The translations under genes and the position numbers were made by a program. Positions 18,808-27,943 of a DNA stretch of 64,000 bases are shown in pieces. This DNA is from Pseudomonas hefeiensis (GTDB lineage: Bacteria; Pseudomonadota; Gammaproteobacteria; Pseudomonadales; Pseudomonadaceae), in contig NZ_CP117449.1 of NCBI RefSeq assembly GCF_030687835.1, positions 4,588,001 through 4,652,000 on the forward strand, in the 5' to 3' direction. Every line of letters starts with the position of its first letter. The first letter of the stretch is position 1. The notes beneath the pieces were generated by a model, which did not search any database, was not told where the DNA came from, and saw nothing but the letters and a program-made list of their open reading frames with translations.

Positions 18808-20544
18808 ATGAAACCCCACAACCAACGCCTGCTGCGGGGCCAGGCGCCCTCCTACGAACGCCTGCAGGCACGCTTGGCCGAAGACGGCAGCGAATTGGGC
18901 GCCGACCCGATCGCGGTGCACTGCGGCTGGGGCCGATTGCTGATCGGCCACACCTTCCCGGACCCGACGAGCCTGGCCCAAGAGTTGCTCAATGAACAAT
19001 CCGGCGAGCGTGACATTGCCTTGTACGTCGCCGCGCCCCAGCAAATACTCGGGCTGGAGCCGGCGCAGCTGTTTCTCGATCCATCCGACACCTTGCGCCT
19101 GTGGTTCAGCGACTATCGCCAGTCCACCCGGGTATTTCGCGGTTTCCGGATTCGCCGGGCCCAGAGCGACGCCGACTGGCAGTCGATCAACCTGCTGTAT
19201 CAGGCCCGGGGCATGCTACCCATCGATCCACAACGGCTCACGCCGCGCCATGAGGGCGGGCCGGTCTATTGGCTGGCCGAAGATGATGACACCGGCGCGG
19301 TGATCGGCAGCGTCATGGGCCTGAATCACCAGAAAGCCTTCAACGACCCGGAAAACGGCAGCAGCCTCTGGTGCCTGGCCGTGGATCCGCAGTGTTCGCG
19401 GCCCGGTGTCGGTGAGGTCCTGGTACGCCACCTCATCGAACACTTCATGAGCCGTGGCCTGAGTTACCTGGACCTTTCGGTGCTGCACGACAATCGCCTG
19501 GCGAAAAGTCTCTACGCCAAACTCGGGTTTCGAAATCTTTCGACGTTCGCCATCAAACGCAAAAATTGCATCAACCAGCCGCTGTTCCTCGGGCCAGGCC
19601 CCGAGGCGCAGTTCAATCCTTATGCGCGCATCATTGTCGAAGAGGCTCACCGTCGGGGCATCGAAGTCCAGGTAGACGACGCCGAAGGTGGATTGTTTAC
19701 CCTGGTCCACGGCAGTCGCCGGGTCCGCTGCCGTGAATCCCTCAGCGACCTGACCAGCGCTATCAGCATGACCCTGTGCCAGAACAAAAGCCTGACCCAC
19801 AAGGTGCTGAAAAACGCAGGCCTGAACTTGCCGGCCCAACAGTTGGCAGGCAATGCCGATGACAACCTGGCATTTCTCGATGAGCACGAACGTTTGGTGG
19901 TCAAGCCTCTGGACGGTGAACAGGGCCAAGGGGTAGCGGTGGATCTGCGCACGATTGAAGAAGTGCAGAGCGCGATTGAAACGGCCCGCCAGTTCGACAC
20001 TCGGGTGCTGCTGGAAAGCTTCCACGAAGGCCTGGACCTGCGCGTGCTGGTGATCGGCTTTGAAGTGGTGGCGGCGGCGATTCGGCGTCCGGCTGAGGTG
20101 ATCGGCGACGGTCGGCACACCATCGGTGCGCTGATCGAAGCCCAGAGCCGCCGCCGGCAAGCGGCCACGGGAGGTGAAAGCAAGATTCCGATGGACGCCG
20201 AGACCCAACGCACATTGAGCGCGGCAGGCTATGACTACGACAGCGTGCTGCCCGCCGGCAAACACCTGTTCGTACGACGTACGGCGAACCTTCATACGGG
20301 CGGCGTGCTGGAAGATGTCACGGGCATCCTCCATCCGACCCTGAGCGAAGCCGCAGTACGCGCCGCGCGAGCGCTGGATATCCCCATGGTTGGCCTCGAC
20401 CTGTTAGTGCCGGCGGCCGATCAGCCCGAATACGTGTTCATCGAAGCCAACGAACGCGCGGGCCTGGCCAACCACGAACCGCAACCCACTGCCGAACGCT
20501 TTGTGGATTTGTTGTTTCCCCATAGTCAGGCTGTGGCTCAATAG
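18808..20544 (+). CDS. ngg: N-acetylglutaminylglutamine synthetase (GNAT + ATP-grasp)
   Basis: A 578-residue fusion: a GNAT acetyltransferase domain at about 110-250 (WCLAVDPQCSRPGVGEVLV as the acetyl-CoA loop) and an ATP-grasp ligase at about 270-560 (LVVKPLDGEQGQGV, then DLRVLVIGFEVVAAAIRRPAEVIGDG and a C-terminal FIEANERAGLANH metal site). This matches the enzyme that makes N-acetylglutaminylglutamine, called ngs or ngg in the literature. It is the middle gene of the NAGGN cluster. Confidence 0.93.
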   Translation: MKPHNQRLLRGQAPSYERLQARLAEDGSELGADPIAVHCGWGRLLIGHTFPDPTSLAQELLNEQSGERDIALYVAAPQQILGLEPAQLFLDPSDTLRLWFSDYRQSTRVFRGFRIRRAQSDADWQSINLLYQARGMLPIDPQRLTPRHEGGPVYWLAEDDDTGAVIGSVMGLNHQKAFNDPENGSSLWCLAVDPQCSRPGVGEVLVRHLIEHFMSRGLSYLDLSVLHDNRLAKSLYAKLGFRNLSTFAIKRKNCINQPLFLGPGPEAQFNPYARIIVEEAHRRGIEVQVDDAEGGLFTLVHGSRRVRCRESLSDLTSAISMTLCQNKSLTHKVLKNAGLNLPAQQLAGNADDNLAFLDEHERLVVKPLDGEQGQGVAVDLRTIEEVQSAIETARQFDTRVLLESFHEGLDLRVLVIGFEVVAAAIRRPAEVIGDGRHTIGALIEAQSRRRQAATGGESKIPMDAETQRTLSAAGYDYDSVLPAGKHLFVRRTANLHTGGVLEDVTGILHPTLSEAAVRAARALDIPMVGLDLLVPAADQPEYVFIEANERAGLANHEPQPTAERFVDLLFPHSQAVAQ

Positions 20545-20565
20545 GTGTAGTGCCTGGGCGGGCCT

Positions 20566-20642
20566 CATCGCGAGCAGGCTCGCTCCCACCCGGTGGTATG
20601 CACCACCGCAGAAACCCTGTGGGAGCGAACCTGTTCGCGATG
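20566..20642. repeat. REP pair in tail-to-tail order
   Basis: CATCGCGAGCAGGCTCGCTC begins at 20566 and GTGGGAGCGAACCTGTTCGC ends near 20640. The two REPs are turned outward relative to the other doublets in this window. It sits between ngg and the M42 peptidase gene. Confidence 0.85.
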
Positions 20643-20731
20643 GCGGCTTGAAGGACACCAACACTTCATAGGTCGGACACATTCCCTTCCTCATCGAAAC
20701 CATCGATGCGCTCAATTCATCAGGAGTTTCC

Positions 20732-21922
20732 ATGATCAGCAAAATTCCCGAACCGGATCTCGAATACCTGCAAAAGGTCCTGCTGGAAATGCTCGCCATT
20801 CCCAGCCCAACCGGCTTCACCGACACCATCGTGCGCTATGTCGCCGAGCGGCTCGAAGAATTGGGTATCGAGTTTGAAATGACCCGGCGCGGCACGATCC
20901 GCGCCACCCTCAAGGGCCGCAAGAGCAGCCCCGATCGGGCCGTGTCGGCTCACCTGGACACCATCGGCGCCTCGGTGCGCGCCATCAAGGACAACGGGCG
21001 CCTGACCCTGGCTCCGGTGGGCTGCTGGTCCAGTCGGTTTGCCGAGGGCAGTCGAGTCAGCCTGTTTACGGACACGGGGGTGATCCGCGGCAGCGTACTG
21101 CCGTTGATGGCCTCCGGGCATGCATTCAATACAGCCGTAGATGAAATGCCCATCAGTTGGGACCACATCGAACTGCGCCTGGACGCCTACTGCACCACCC
21201 GCGCCGATTGCGAAACGCTGGGGGTGGGCATTGGCGACTATGTGGCGTTCGATCCTTTGCCGGAATTCACCGAGAGTGGCCATATCAGCGCTCGGCACCT
21301 GGACGATAAAGCCGGGGTCGCGGCGCTGCTGGCGGCGCTCAAGGCGATTGTCGACAGCGGCGAAGAGCTGTTGATCGACTGCCACCCGCTCTTCACCATT
21401 ACCGAAGAAACCGGCAGCGGCGCGGCGGCGGCTCTGCCTTGGGATGTCAGCGAGTTCGTCGGCATCGATATCGCGCCGGTCGCACCGGGCCAGCACTCGA
21501 GCGAACACGCGGTGAGCGTGGCGATGCAGGATTCCGGCGGGCCCTATGACTATCACCTGTCACGGCACTTGCTGAAGCTGGCCAGGGAAAACGAACTGCC
21601 GGCGCGCCGCGATCTGTTCCGTTATTACTTCAGCGACGCCCATTCCGCCGTCACCGCCGGCCACGATATCCGCACCGCCCTGCTCGCCTTTGGCTGCGAT
21701 GCCACCCATGGCTACGAACGCACTCACATCGACAGCCTCGCCGCCCTGAGCCGCCTGCTGGGCGCCTACATCCTCAGCCCACCGGTATTCGCCAGCGACG
21801 CCCAACCGGCCCAGGGTTCACTGGACCGCTTCAGCCATCAACTCGAACACGATGCGCAGATGGAAAGCGATACCCGGGTGCCGTCGGTGGACAGCTTGAT
21901 TGGGCAGCGGTCGGATAACTGA
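20732..21922 (+). CDS. M42-family metallopeptidase of the NAGGN cluster
   Basis: A 396-residue M42 (tetrahedral aminopeptidase-like) protein with a metal-site framework: AVSAHLDTIGASV, ARHLDDKAGVAALLAAL, TITEETGSGAAAALP and, late, ATHGYERTHIDSL. It carries the conserved C-terminal tail of the osmoprotectant-NAGGN peptidase subgroup by recall. It may hydrolyse NAGGN or related dipeptides when osmotic stress ends. ATG 20732 follows CAGGAG. A REP pair separates it from ngg, so it may also have its own promoter in the 187-bp gap. Confidence 0.88.
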   Translation: MISKIPEPDLEYLQKVLLEMLAIPSPTGFTDTIVRYVAERLEELGIEFEMTRRGTIRATLKGRKSSPDRAVSAHLDTIGASVRAIKDNGRLTLAPVGCWSSRFAEGSRVSLFTDTGVIRGSVLPLMASGHAFNTAVDEMPISWDHIELRLDAYCTTRADCETLGVGIGDYVAFDPLPEFTESGHISARHLDDKAGVAALLAALKAIVDSGEELLIDCHPLFTITEETGSGAAAALPWDVSEFVGIDIAPVAPGQHSSEHAVSVAMQDSGGPYDYHLSRHLLKLARENELPARRDLFRYYFSDAHSAVTAGHDIRTALLAFGCDATHGYERTHIDSLAALSRLLGAYILSPPVFASDAQPAQGSLDRFSHQLEHDAQMESDTRVPSVDSLIGQRSDN

Positions 21923-21985
21923 GCCAGGCATCGCGATGCCGGCTGACGGCATACCTGGCTCTCTCGGCGTGTACATAATCCAACT

Positions 21986-22073
21986 GTGGGAGCGGGCTTG
22001 CTCGCGAAGGCGGAGGTACGTTCAGCATTTATGCAAACTGACCCACCGCCTTCGCGAGCAAGCCCGCTCCCAC
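21986..22073. repeat. REPIN (inverted REP pair)
   Basis: GTGGGAGCGGGCTTGCTCGC at 21986 and its inverse ending CCCGCTCCCAC at 22073, between the M42 gene and yheU. The 239-bp gap holds no gene. Confidence 0.9.
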
Positions 22074-22161
22074 AGGGATTTGCAATGGCCGAAAAAACCA
22101 CAGGCTAGCCGCAAAAGCCCTTTGGTCGTAGCATCGCGACATTGTCTAGCCGAGGTACCCC

Positions 22162-22389
22162 ATGCTGATCCCCCACGACCAACTCGAAGTCGACACGCTC
22201 ACTCGCCTGATCGAAGATTTCGTGACCCGCGACGGCACCGACAATGGCGACGACACGCCGCTGGAAACCCGGGTATTGCGGGTCCGGCAGGCCTTGACCA
22301 AAGGCCAGGCGATGATCGTCTTCGACCCGGACAGCGAACAGTGCCAGTTGATGCTCAAGCACGACGTGCCCAAGCATCTATTCGACTGA
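22162..22389 (+). CDS. YheU family small protein
   Basis: A 75-residue acidic protein starting MLIPHDQLEVDTLTRLIEDFVTRDGTD, the typical YheU opening, with a C-terminal FDPDSEQCQLMLK segment. Function is unknown; the E. coli family member has an unsettled role. Its last 12 bases overlap the 3' end of csrA on the other strand. Confidence 0.88.
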   Translation: MLIPHDQLEVDTLTRLIEDFVTRDGTDNGDDTPLETRVLRVRQALTKGQAMIVFDPDSEQCQLMLKHDVPKHLFD

Positions 22390-22578
22390 ACAGACCTTGC
22401 GACTGGCCTGGGCCCTTTTTTTCTGAATTTTTTCGTATATCTCGGAGCGATGAACGTCGATATGCCGTGGCGCTTCCACGCCGAAACGAACAGTGCTGCC
22501 GTTGACCGAGAGCACTCGGACGGAAATATCATCACCGATGGAAATCAGTTCACCCACAGCGCGGCTAAGTACGAGCAT
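22378..22578 (-). CDS. csrA: CsrA/RsmA-family translational regulator (paralogue)
   Basis: The 66-residue product beginning MLVLSRAVGELISIGDDISV is a CsrA homologue that binds ANGGA/GGA stem-loops in mRNA leaders. The RNA-contact segment VHRSEIYEKIQKK is present. ATG 22578 is preceded by AAGGACAAG; upstream codons to 22638 are not coding-like. It differs from the main RsmA (which usually begins MLILTRRVGE), so it is a secondary paralogue; which of rsmE/rsmI/csrA3 it is cannot be fixed by eye. The C-terminus (RAQASRKVCSVE) is unusual and runs into yheU. Confidence 0.92.
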   Translation of the reverse strand: MLVLSRAVGELISIGDDISVRVLSVNGSTVRFGVEAPRHIDVHRSEIYEKIQKKRAQASRKVCSVE

Positions 22579-22729
22579 GGTTCTTGTCCTTAAGAATATC
22601 TGGACCTTGACCATGCCCGGCCCGCTTGAGGTTCTCAAGACACCCTCAATAATTCAGTAACGCCCTACAAACAACTCTCTGGCGACTGAAGGAAACTTCC
22701 TGCAAAACCCTGTCAGATAGCGAGTTTAT

Positions 22730-23062
22730 TCAGGCGGCCGAGATCCGCGGACCGAACAGAATCACACTCGCGCCCACCACGCAGAGCGCCACACCCACCC
22801 AGTCGGAAGCCAGCGGTCGCGCTCGCTCCACCACGGCCAGCCAGCCGATCGAGGCGATGATATAGATACCGCCATAGGCGGCGTAGGCACGACCGGCGTA
22901 TGTCGCTTCGATGCGGGTGAGCAACAGGGCAAACAGCGTAAGACTCAGCAGCGCCGGCGCGATCCACCAGGCGCTCTTGCCCTGGCGCAGCCACATCCAG
23001 AACGCGTAGCAGCCGGCGATTTCAAACAGCGCGGCGAGAAAAAACCAAAAGTAGTTGAGCAT
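22730..23062 (-). CDS. YnfA family (UPF0060) small membrane protein
   Basis: A 110-residue protein with four predicted membrane helices, opening [22 protein letters not shown] and containing the family's [19 protein letters not shown] segment. The fold is like half of an EamA/SMR transporter. ATG 23062 gives the usual YnfA start; ATG 23074 is an alternative. Neither has a clear ribosome site. Function unproven. Confidence 0.9.
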   Translation of the reverse strand: MLNYFWFFLAALFEIAGCYAFWMWLRQGKSAWWIAPALLSLTLFALLLTRIEATYAGRAYAAYGGIYIIASIGWLAVVERARPLASDWVGVALCVVGASVILFGPRISAA

Positions 23063-23119
23063 GGGAGCGTCCATCAGGAGGGCCGAATGCCGCCATCCTG
23101 AGGACGCCGGGCACCCAGG

Positions 23120-23935
23120 TCAACTCGGGTTCTGTCGGGCCTTGGCGCGCATCTTGTCGGCCATGACGGTCATTTCGTCGTACAGCAACTGCGGATTCTT
23201 CTGCTTGATGGCCCAGGCCATGCGCCCTTGCTCGTGGGGCAGGATCATGAACTGGCCTTGGGCGACCTGTTCATAGATGTAGTCGGCAATATCGGCCGCG
23301 CTGATCGGCGAGCTTTCCAGCAACTTGCCAACCTGGGCTTTCATCGCCGGCGTCGGGCCGCGGAAGGAGTCCAGCAGGTTGGTCTGGAAAAACGACGGGC
23401 ACACCACATGCACGCCGACTTCCTGCTGCGCCAGTTCGATCAACAGGCTTTCCGACAGCGCCACCACGCCGGCCTTGGCCACGTTGTAGTTGCTCATGGC
23501 CGGGCCCTGCATCAGGGCGGCCATGGAGGCGATGTTGATGATCTTGCCGTGGCTTTTTTCCAGCAACGGCAAGAACGCCTTGCAACCCTTGACCACGCCC
23601 ATCAAGTTGATCGCGATCTGCCAGTCCCAATCCTCCAGTGACAGCTCGCTGAAGAATCCACCCGAGGCCACACCGGCATTGTTGACGATGATGTCGATGC
23701 CACCGAGCTTCTCTTCGCAGGCCTGGGCAAACGCCGTCAGTTGGCTGTAGTCGCGTACGTCGCAGCGCTGGACGAAACCGTCACCGCCAGCGTCACGCAC
23801 CAACCTGAGGGTTTCCTGAAGGCCCGGTTCACTGACGTCCGACAAGGCCAGGCGCCAGCCTTCGCGGGCCCAGCGCAGCGCGATTTCGCGACCCAGGCCA
23901 GAACCGGCACCGGTAATCATCATGCGATTTTGCAT
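23120..23935 (-). CDS. Short-chain dehydrogenase/reductase
   Basis: A 271-residue classical SDR: NAD(P)-binding TGAGSGLG at residues 8-15, NNAGVASGG, and catalytic Tyr/Lys in YNVAKAG with the Ser in NIASMAALM upstream. ATG 23935 was chosen because the protein then starts at the first beta strand; the open frame to 24031 is non-coding-like. Substrate unknown. The C-terminal ~60 residues resemble those of SDRs linked to lipid or poly-hydroxyalkanoate metabolism only loosely. Confidence 0.9.
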   Translation of the reverse strand: MQNRMMITGAGSGLGREIALRWAREGWRLALSDVSEPGLQETLRLVRDAGGDGFVQRCDVRDYSQLTAFAQACEEKLGGIDIIVNNAGVASGGFFSELSLEDWDWQIAINLMGVVKGCKAFLPLLEKSHGKIINIASMAALMQGPAMSNYNVAKAGVVALSESLLIELAQQEVGVHVVCPSFFQTNLLDSFRGPTPAMKAQVGKLLESSPISAADIADYIYEQVAQGQFMILPHEQGRMAWAIKQKNPQLLYDEMTVMADKMRAKARQNPS

Positions 23936-24073
23936 AGCAAACAGCCTTGTTGTTCCGGGAGAGATGAGCCGAGTGTAGCGAAGGTCCCCGCCGCACCCAC
24001 GCTCCATCAGATTGCTGAATGGCGGGGGCAAACCTTAATAGGTTTTGAGGGGAACCACCCAGTTAAACCGCCT

Positions 24074-24097
24074 GTGGGAGCAAAGCTTGCTCGCGAT
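24074..24097. repeat. Single REP head with degenerate partner
   Basis: GTGGGAGCAAAGCTTGCTCG at 24074 is followed about 40 bp later (24137-24158) by a poorly matched inverse (GCAAGCACGCGTTGCTCCC). The rest of the 23936-24301 gap shows no gene and should hold promoters for the SDR and the DUF3309 gene. Confidence 0.7.
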
Positions 24098-24301
24098 CGG
24101 CGCGACACAGTTCTGGAAGATGGTGTCGTTTGCAGCGCAAGCACGCGTTGCTCCCAAAGACAGGTCTTTCACACCCCAAAAAGACTTTGAATTTTTTACA
24201 GGACGTTAAGGTCGTACTTGTTAAGCCGCCCGGATTTAACGCATGCGTGCTGGTAGTTGAAAGTTGCATCACTCCAGAACTGACCAATAAGGAAATCAAC
24301 A

Positions 24302-24454
24302 ATGGGCACAATACTCATCATTATCCTGATCCTCCTGCTGATCGGTGGCCTGCCGGTCTTCCCGCACTCTAGAAGTTGGGGTTACGGTCCGTCCGGAATC
24401 ATCGGTGTCATACTGGTAGTGCTGTTGATTCTGCTATTACTGGGCAAGATATGA
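24302..24454 (+). CDS. DUF3309 hydrophobic mini-protein
   Basis: A 50-residue protein, MGTILIIILILLLIGGLPVF then PHSRSWGYGPSG and a second hydrophobic helix ending LLLGKI. Two membrane helices with a short polar, glycine-rich loop is the DUF3309 layout. A good site TAAGGA lies 8 bases before the ATG, and a strong terminator follows at 24475. Such proteins are often abundant in stress or stationary phase in Pseudomonas; that is recall, not seen here. Confidence 0.88.
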   Translation: MGTILIIILILLLIGGLPVFPHSRSWGYGPSGIIGVILVVLLILLLLGKI

Positions 24455-24474
24455 ACCACTAAGTGACAAAAAAA

Positions 24475-24499
24475 AGAGGCCCGTTAAGGCCTCTTTTTT
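24475..24499 (+). terminator. Rho-independent terminator after the DUF3309 gene
   Basis: Stem AGAGGCC (24475-24481), loop CGTTAA, GGCCTCT (24488-24494), then a T run to 24499. An A run before the stem makes it usable in both directions, serving the convergent sulfatase gene as well. Confidence 0.9.
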
Positions 24500-24513
24500 A
24501 TGCGCTGCACTGC

Positions 24514-26607
24514 TCAGTCCGGTACGCCATCCACCACGCCGGCGGTGTTATCCAGCAAGCTTTTGGTGGCGGTCTGCAGAAACGCTTCAAGTTTCAACTT
24601 CATTTCGGCGGCGTCCGTTGCGTTTGGGATGAGATCCGCCCGCGGATTGGCACCGAGTTGGTAGCGGTACATCTTCGGCGCCATTTCCTTTTCCTTTGGC
24701 AGCACCAGGATTTTGTCGTCGCGAATGATCGCGGTGGTCTGGTCGCTGCCCGACGGTTTGATCACGCCAAAACCACTGTCGCCTGGCGGCAGGTTCAACA
24801 GATCGCGGCCCCAGCACTGGTTACGCACTTGCCCGCCAATACGGCCCATGATGGTCGGGACGATATCGACCTGAGTGCCCACGGTGTGGTTGCGCTGGCC
24901 GAACTTTTCCTGGATGCCCGGCCCGATCAACAGCATCGGTACGTTGAAACGGCCCAAGTCCATTTCGGTAATCTGGTGCTCGTTACCAAAGCCGTGGTCA
25001 CCGACGATGACAAACAGCGTTTCCTTGAAATAAGCCTCCTTGCGTGCTTTTTCGAAGAACTGGCCCAGCGCCCAATCGGAATAACGCATGGCAGTCAGAT
25101 GCGTATTCAGGCTGCCACGGTCGGTGACCGGCTCCACCGGCAACGGTGTCGGCAGCGCATAAGGCGTATGGTTGGACAGGGTTTGCAGCAACGCATAGAA
25201 CGGCTTGCCGTTTTCCCGTGCCTTGAGTTCGATCAGACTACGGTCGAACATATCCTGGTCGGACACGCCCCAGGTCGGGTCGGAGAATACCGGGTTCACA
25301 TAATCATTACGCCCGATGAACGTGGTCATGCCCTGGCCGCTGAAGAAACCCGACTGGTTGTCCCAGGCAAAATCGCCGTTGTAGACATACACGTCGTCGT
25401 AATCACGGGCACTGAGCAGTTGTGGCAGCCCCGAAAACTTGTGGCTGCCTTCAGGTGTCTGCATCAGGTACTCGAAGCCCGGCAGGTTCGGGAAGCAGGC
25501 CATGGTGGCAAACATGCCCTGGTGGGTGTGGGTGCCATTGGAGAAGAAGCGGTCAAACAGCAGACCTTCCTTGGACAGCTTGTCCAGATAAGGCGTGATA
25601 TTGCCCGGCGCGCCCAGGGCACCGACCGAGTGACCCGCCATGCTTTCCATGAGAATCACCACCACGTTCTTGATCGGCAAAGTCTTGTCGGCGGGTGGCG
25701 TGTAGTCGCGACGTACGGCAGCGGTGTCGGCATCGACCAGTTTGTCGTCGGGCATCACCAGCATGTCACGTACCGTCTGCTGGGCCAGCGGCTGCTCGAG
25801 GGTGGCTTTCCAGATGTTGTCGCGGTGTTCGGACATCCGGCTCTTGGCCGCGGCCACCAGTGACAACGTGCCATTAAGGCCCAACTGATTGGCGAAGTTC
25901 GAATCGGTGGTGTAGACATCACCCCAGCGCAGAGGCGGCCCCTGGCGCAGTGTGCCCCGGGCGGCTCCCACGGCCACGACCAAACAGACCATGAACACCG
26001 CGACACGCCCGTACCACGGAGCAACCTGACGTGTGCCGATGGTGCCGCCACTGAACGGTCCGCGCGGTCGGGTGGCGCGGTCGGCGCCCTTGAATGCCAT
26101 ACTGAGGATCAGCGTGCCCACGGCCCACGCCAACAGGTAGCGCACCACCGGAAAACCATACCAGAGCATGCTCATTACGGTTTTCGGGTCTTCCTGCACA
26201 TACTGGAAGACCAGGCCGTTGAGACGCTGGTGAAACTCGCGATAAAAGTCCATCTCCATCAGGCCGAGGAACAGCGCGATGCTGGTGGTCACGGTCAGCC
26301 AGAAACGAAAAAAACCGCGAGCCGCCATCGCCCGTGCGCTGAACAATGCCAGCAGCAGTGGGACACACAGGTAGACCACCAGACGCAGGTCGAAACGCAG
26401 ACCGTTGACGAACGCTTCAACGAAGGTCGAGGCCGGGGTGTCGAGGATCATTTCGCGGTTGTAGACCAGCAGCGCCACGCGCAACAGGCTGAACATGATC
26501 ATCATGACCAGCGCACAGAGCAACGTGTAGGACAGGTGTGATTTGACGGTCGGTTGCAGCAGGCGATGCGTGGTGCGTTGCTGACTCAGGGCGTCCGGGA
26601 TTGCCAT
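24514..26607 (-). CDS. LTA synthase-like membrane sulfatase/phosphotransferase
   Basis: A 697-residue alkaline-phosphatase-superfamily protein with about five N-terminal membrane helices (to ~230) and a periplasmic sulfatase-type catalytic domain. Visible catalytic features are NVVVILMESMAGHSVG (metal Glu), the nucleophile Thr region SNGTHTHQG and the metal motif VGDHGFGNEH. It may transfer phosphoglycerol or phosphoethanolamine to an envelope glycan. ATG 26607 (MAIPDALSQQ) is preferred over a TTG at 26649. It lies downstream of speE on the same strand but 291 bp away. Confidence 0.9.
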   Translation of the reverse strand: MAIPDALSQQRTTHRLLQPTVKSHLSYTLLCALVMMIMFSLLRVALLVYNREMILDTPASTFVEAFVNGLRFDLRLVVYLCVPLLLALFSARAMAARGFFRFWLTVTTSIALFLGLMEMDFYREFHQRLNGLVFQYVQEDPKTVMSMLWYGFPVVRYLLAWAVGTLILSMAFKGADRATRPRGPFSGGTIGTRQVAPWYGRVAVFMVCLVVAVGAARGTLRQGPPLRWGDVYTTDSNFANQLGLNGTLSLVAAAKSRMSEHRDNIWKATLEQPLAQQTVRDMLVMPDDKLVDADTAAVRRDYTPPADKTLPIKNVVVILMESMAGHSVGALGAPGNITPYLDKLSKEGLLFDRFFSNGTHTHQGMFATMACFPNLPGFEYLMQTPEGSHKFSGLPQLLSARDYDDVYVYNGDFAWDNQSGFFSGQGMTTFIGRNDYVNPVFSDPTWGVSDQDMFDRSLIELKARENGKPFYALLQTLSNHTPYALPTPLPVEPVTDRGSLNTHLTAMRYSDWALGQFFEKARKEAYFKETLFVIVGDHGFGNEHQITEMDLGRFNVPMLLIGPGIQEKFGQRNHTVGTQVDIVPTIMGRIGGQVRNQCWGRDLLNLPPGDSGFGVIKPSGSDQTTAIIRDDKILVLPKEKEMAPKMYRYQLGANPRADLIPNATDAAEMKLKLEAFLQTATKSLLDNTAGVVDGVPD

Positions 26608-26707
26608 GTCGTGTAAGGACCTAATGGGATGGGAGGGCGAATAGAACAACGGCGCGTCCTATGCCAACCATCACCCGGGTCCCTGGGTCTCGCGAGTGCG
26701 CGAGCGT

Positions 26708-26739
26708 TGAATGAATGGCTGGGCATCGCCATTCATTCA
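26708..26739. promoter_or_regulatory. Perfect 12-bp inverted repeat between speE and the sulfatase gene
   Basis: TGAATGAATGGC (26708-26719) and GCCATTCATTCA (26728-26739) pair perfectly around an 8-base loop. No T run follows, so it is a poor intrinsic terminator and may be an operator or RNA hairpin in the sulfatase leader. The rest of the 26608-26898 gap shows no gene. Confidence 0.5.
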
Positions 26740-26898
26740 CCGACAGCAACAAGCGCCGGGATTGTCCGCAAGGTCCTGTGAAAATTTTGTTCAATGAATG
26801 TTCGAAAACACAAAAGCCGCGGATTGCCCGATGAGTTTGTGCCGAACCTCACTGTGGTGAAAGGAGCCCCCCTCGCCACAGGTCAGTGTGAGTCCTGA

Positions 26899-27774
26899 TC
26901 AGTCGTTACCTGGCTTGTTGATCGCCTGCAAGACGTACTGCGGCATGGCGAACGCGCCGAGGTGAACTTCGGGGTTGTAGTAGCGGGTAACGATGCCGCT
27001 GCCAATGAAGCGCTCGCGCAGGGTCTCGCGCGACAGCTTGCGATAGGCGGTATCCGTCGAGCCCCAAGCGAAAGTCATGGCACCGCCAATGTAGGTCGGC
27101 ACGGCGGCCTGGTAGAAATGCCAGTCGGCAAACAGGCCACGCAGACGCCCGGCGGTGGTTTGTACTTCACCCAGTTGCATGAACGGCGTGCCGTTCTGGG
27201 TCACCAGAATGCCGCCTTCGTTCAGGCAGCGGTGACAGGCCTGGTAGAAGTTTTCCGAAAACAACACTTCACCCGGACCGATCGGGTCGGTGGAGTCGGA
27301 AATGATGACGTCGAACTTCTCCTGGGTGGAGGAGACGAAACGCATGCCGTCGTCGATCACCAGGTTCAGCCGCGGGTCGTCGTAGGCGCCCTTGGAGTGG
27401 TTGGGCAGGAACTCCTTGCACATGTCCACCACGGTGCCGTCGATTTCCACCATGGTGATGTGCTCGACGCCCAGGTGTTTGGTCACCTCACGCAACATGC
27501 CGCCGTCGCCACCGCCGATGATCAGCACGCGCTTGGCCGCGCCATGGGCGAGGATCGGTACGTGGGTCAGCATTTCGTGGTAGATGAACTCGTCGGCTTC
27601 GGTGGTCTGGATCACGCCATCCAGCGCCATCACCCGGCCCATGCGCGGGTTCTCGAAAATCACCAGGTGCTGGTGCTCGGTGCGCACTTCGTGCAGCAGC
27701 TTGTCCATCCGAAAACGCTGGCCGTAGCCTTCGTAGAGGGTTTCCAGGTAGTCGCCGGTCGGGGTAGTCGTCAT
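26899..27774 (-). CDS. speE: Spermidine synthase (polyamine aminopropyltransferase)
   Basis: A 291-residue SpeE: transfers aminopropyl from decarboxylated SAM to putrescine. Signatures are [13 protein letters not shown], the nucleotide-binding [20 protein letters not shown], and the active-site [18 protein letters not shown] 27774 is the family start; the long open frame running to 28302 is a shadow of the lipoprotein gene. It is transcribed with, or after, the ccm operon side genes but separated by a 170-bp gap with only a decayed GTAGGAGCTGTCGAG repeat. Confidence 0.95.
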   Translation of the reverse strand: MTTTPTGDYLETLYEGYGQRFRMDKLLHEVRTEHQHLVIFENPRMGRVMALDGVIQTTEADEFIYHEMLTHVPILAHGAAKRVLIIGGGDGGMLREVTKHLGVEHITMVEIDGTVVDMCKEFLPNHSKGAYDDPRLNLVIDDGMRFVSSTQEKFDVIISDSTDPIGPGEVLFSENFYQACHRCLNEGGILVTQNGTPFMQLGEVQTTAGRLRGLFADWHFYQAAVPTYIGGAMTFAWGSTDTAYRKLSRETLRERFIGSGIVTRYYNPEVHLGAFAMPQYVLQAINKPGND

Positions 27775-27943
27775 GGTCAGGTGCTCCGATAAATACGCGG
27801 TTGGCCGATGAAGGCGCGCAAAGGCGCGCATTCTACGACGCTGGGCATGACAGGTCGAACCTTGAAGACTCATCACCGGCCAAATTGCGTAGGAGCTGTC
27901 GAGCCCAGCCGGGGCTAGCCGGCTCGCCACAGGGTGGTCTCTC

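Noticed and set aside
24463..25863. 466-codon frame opposite the LTA-synthase-like gene
   Set aside because: No recognisable motif; the sense frame has clear catalytic motifs and membrane helices.
27889..27930. GTAGGAGCTGTCGAG...CTCGCCACAG as a REP element
   Set aside because: Too decayed to pair well; treated as a remnant only.
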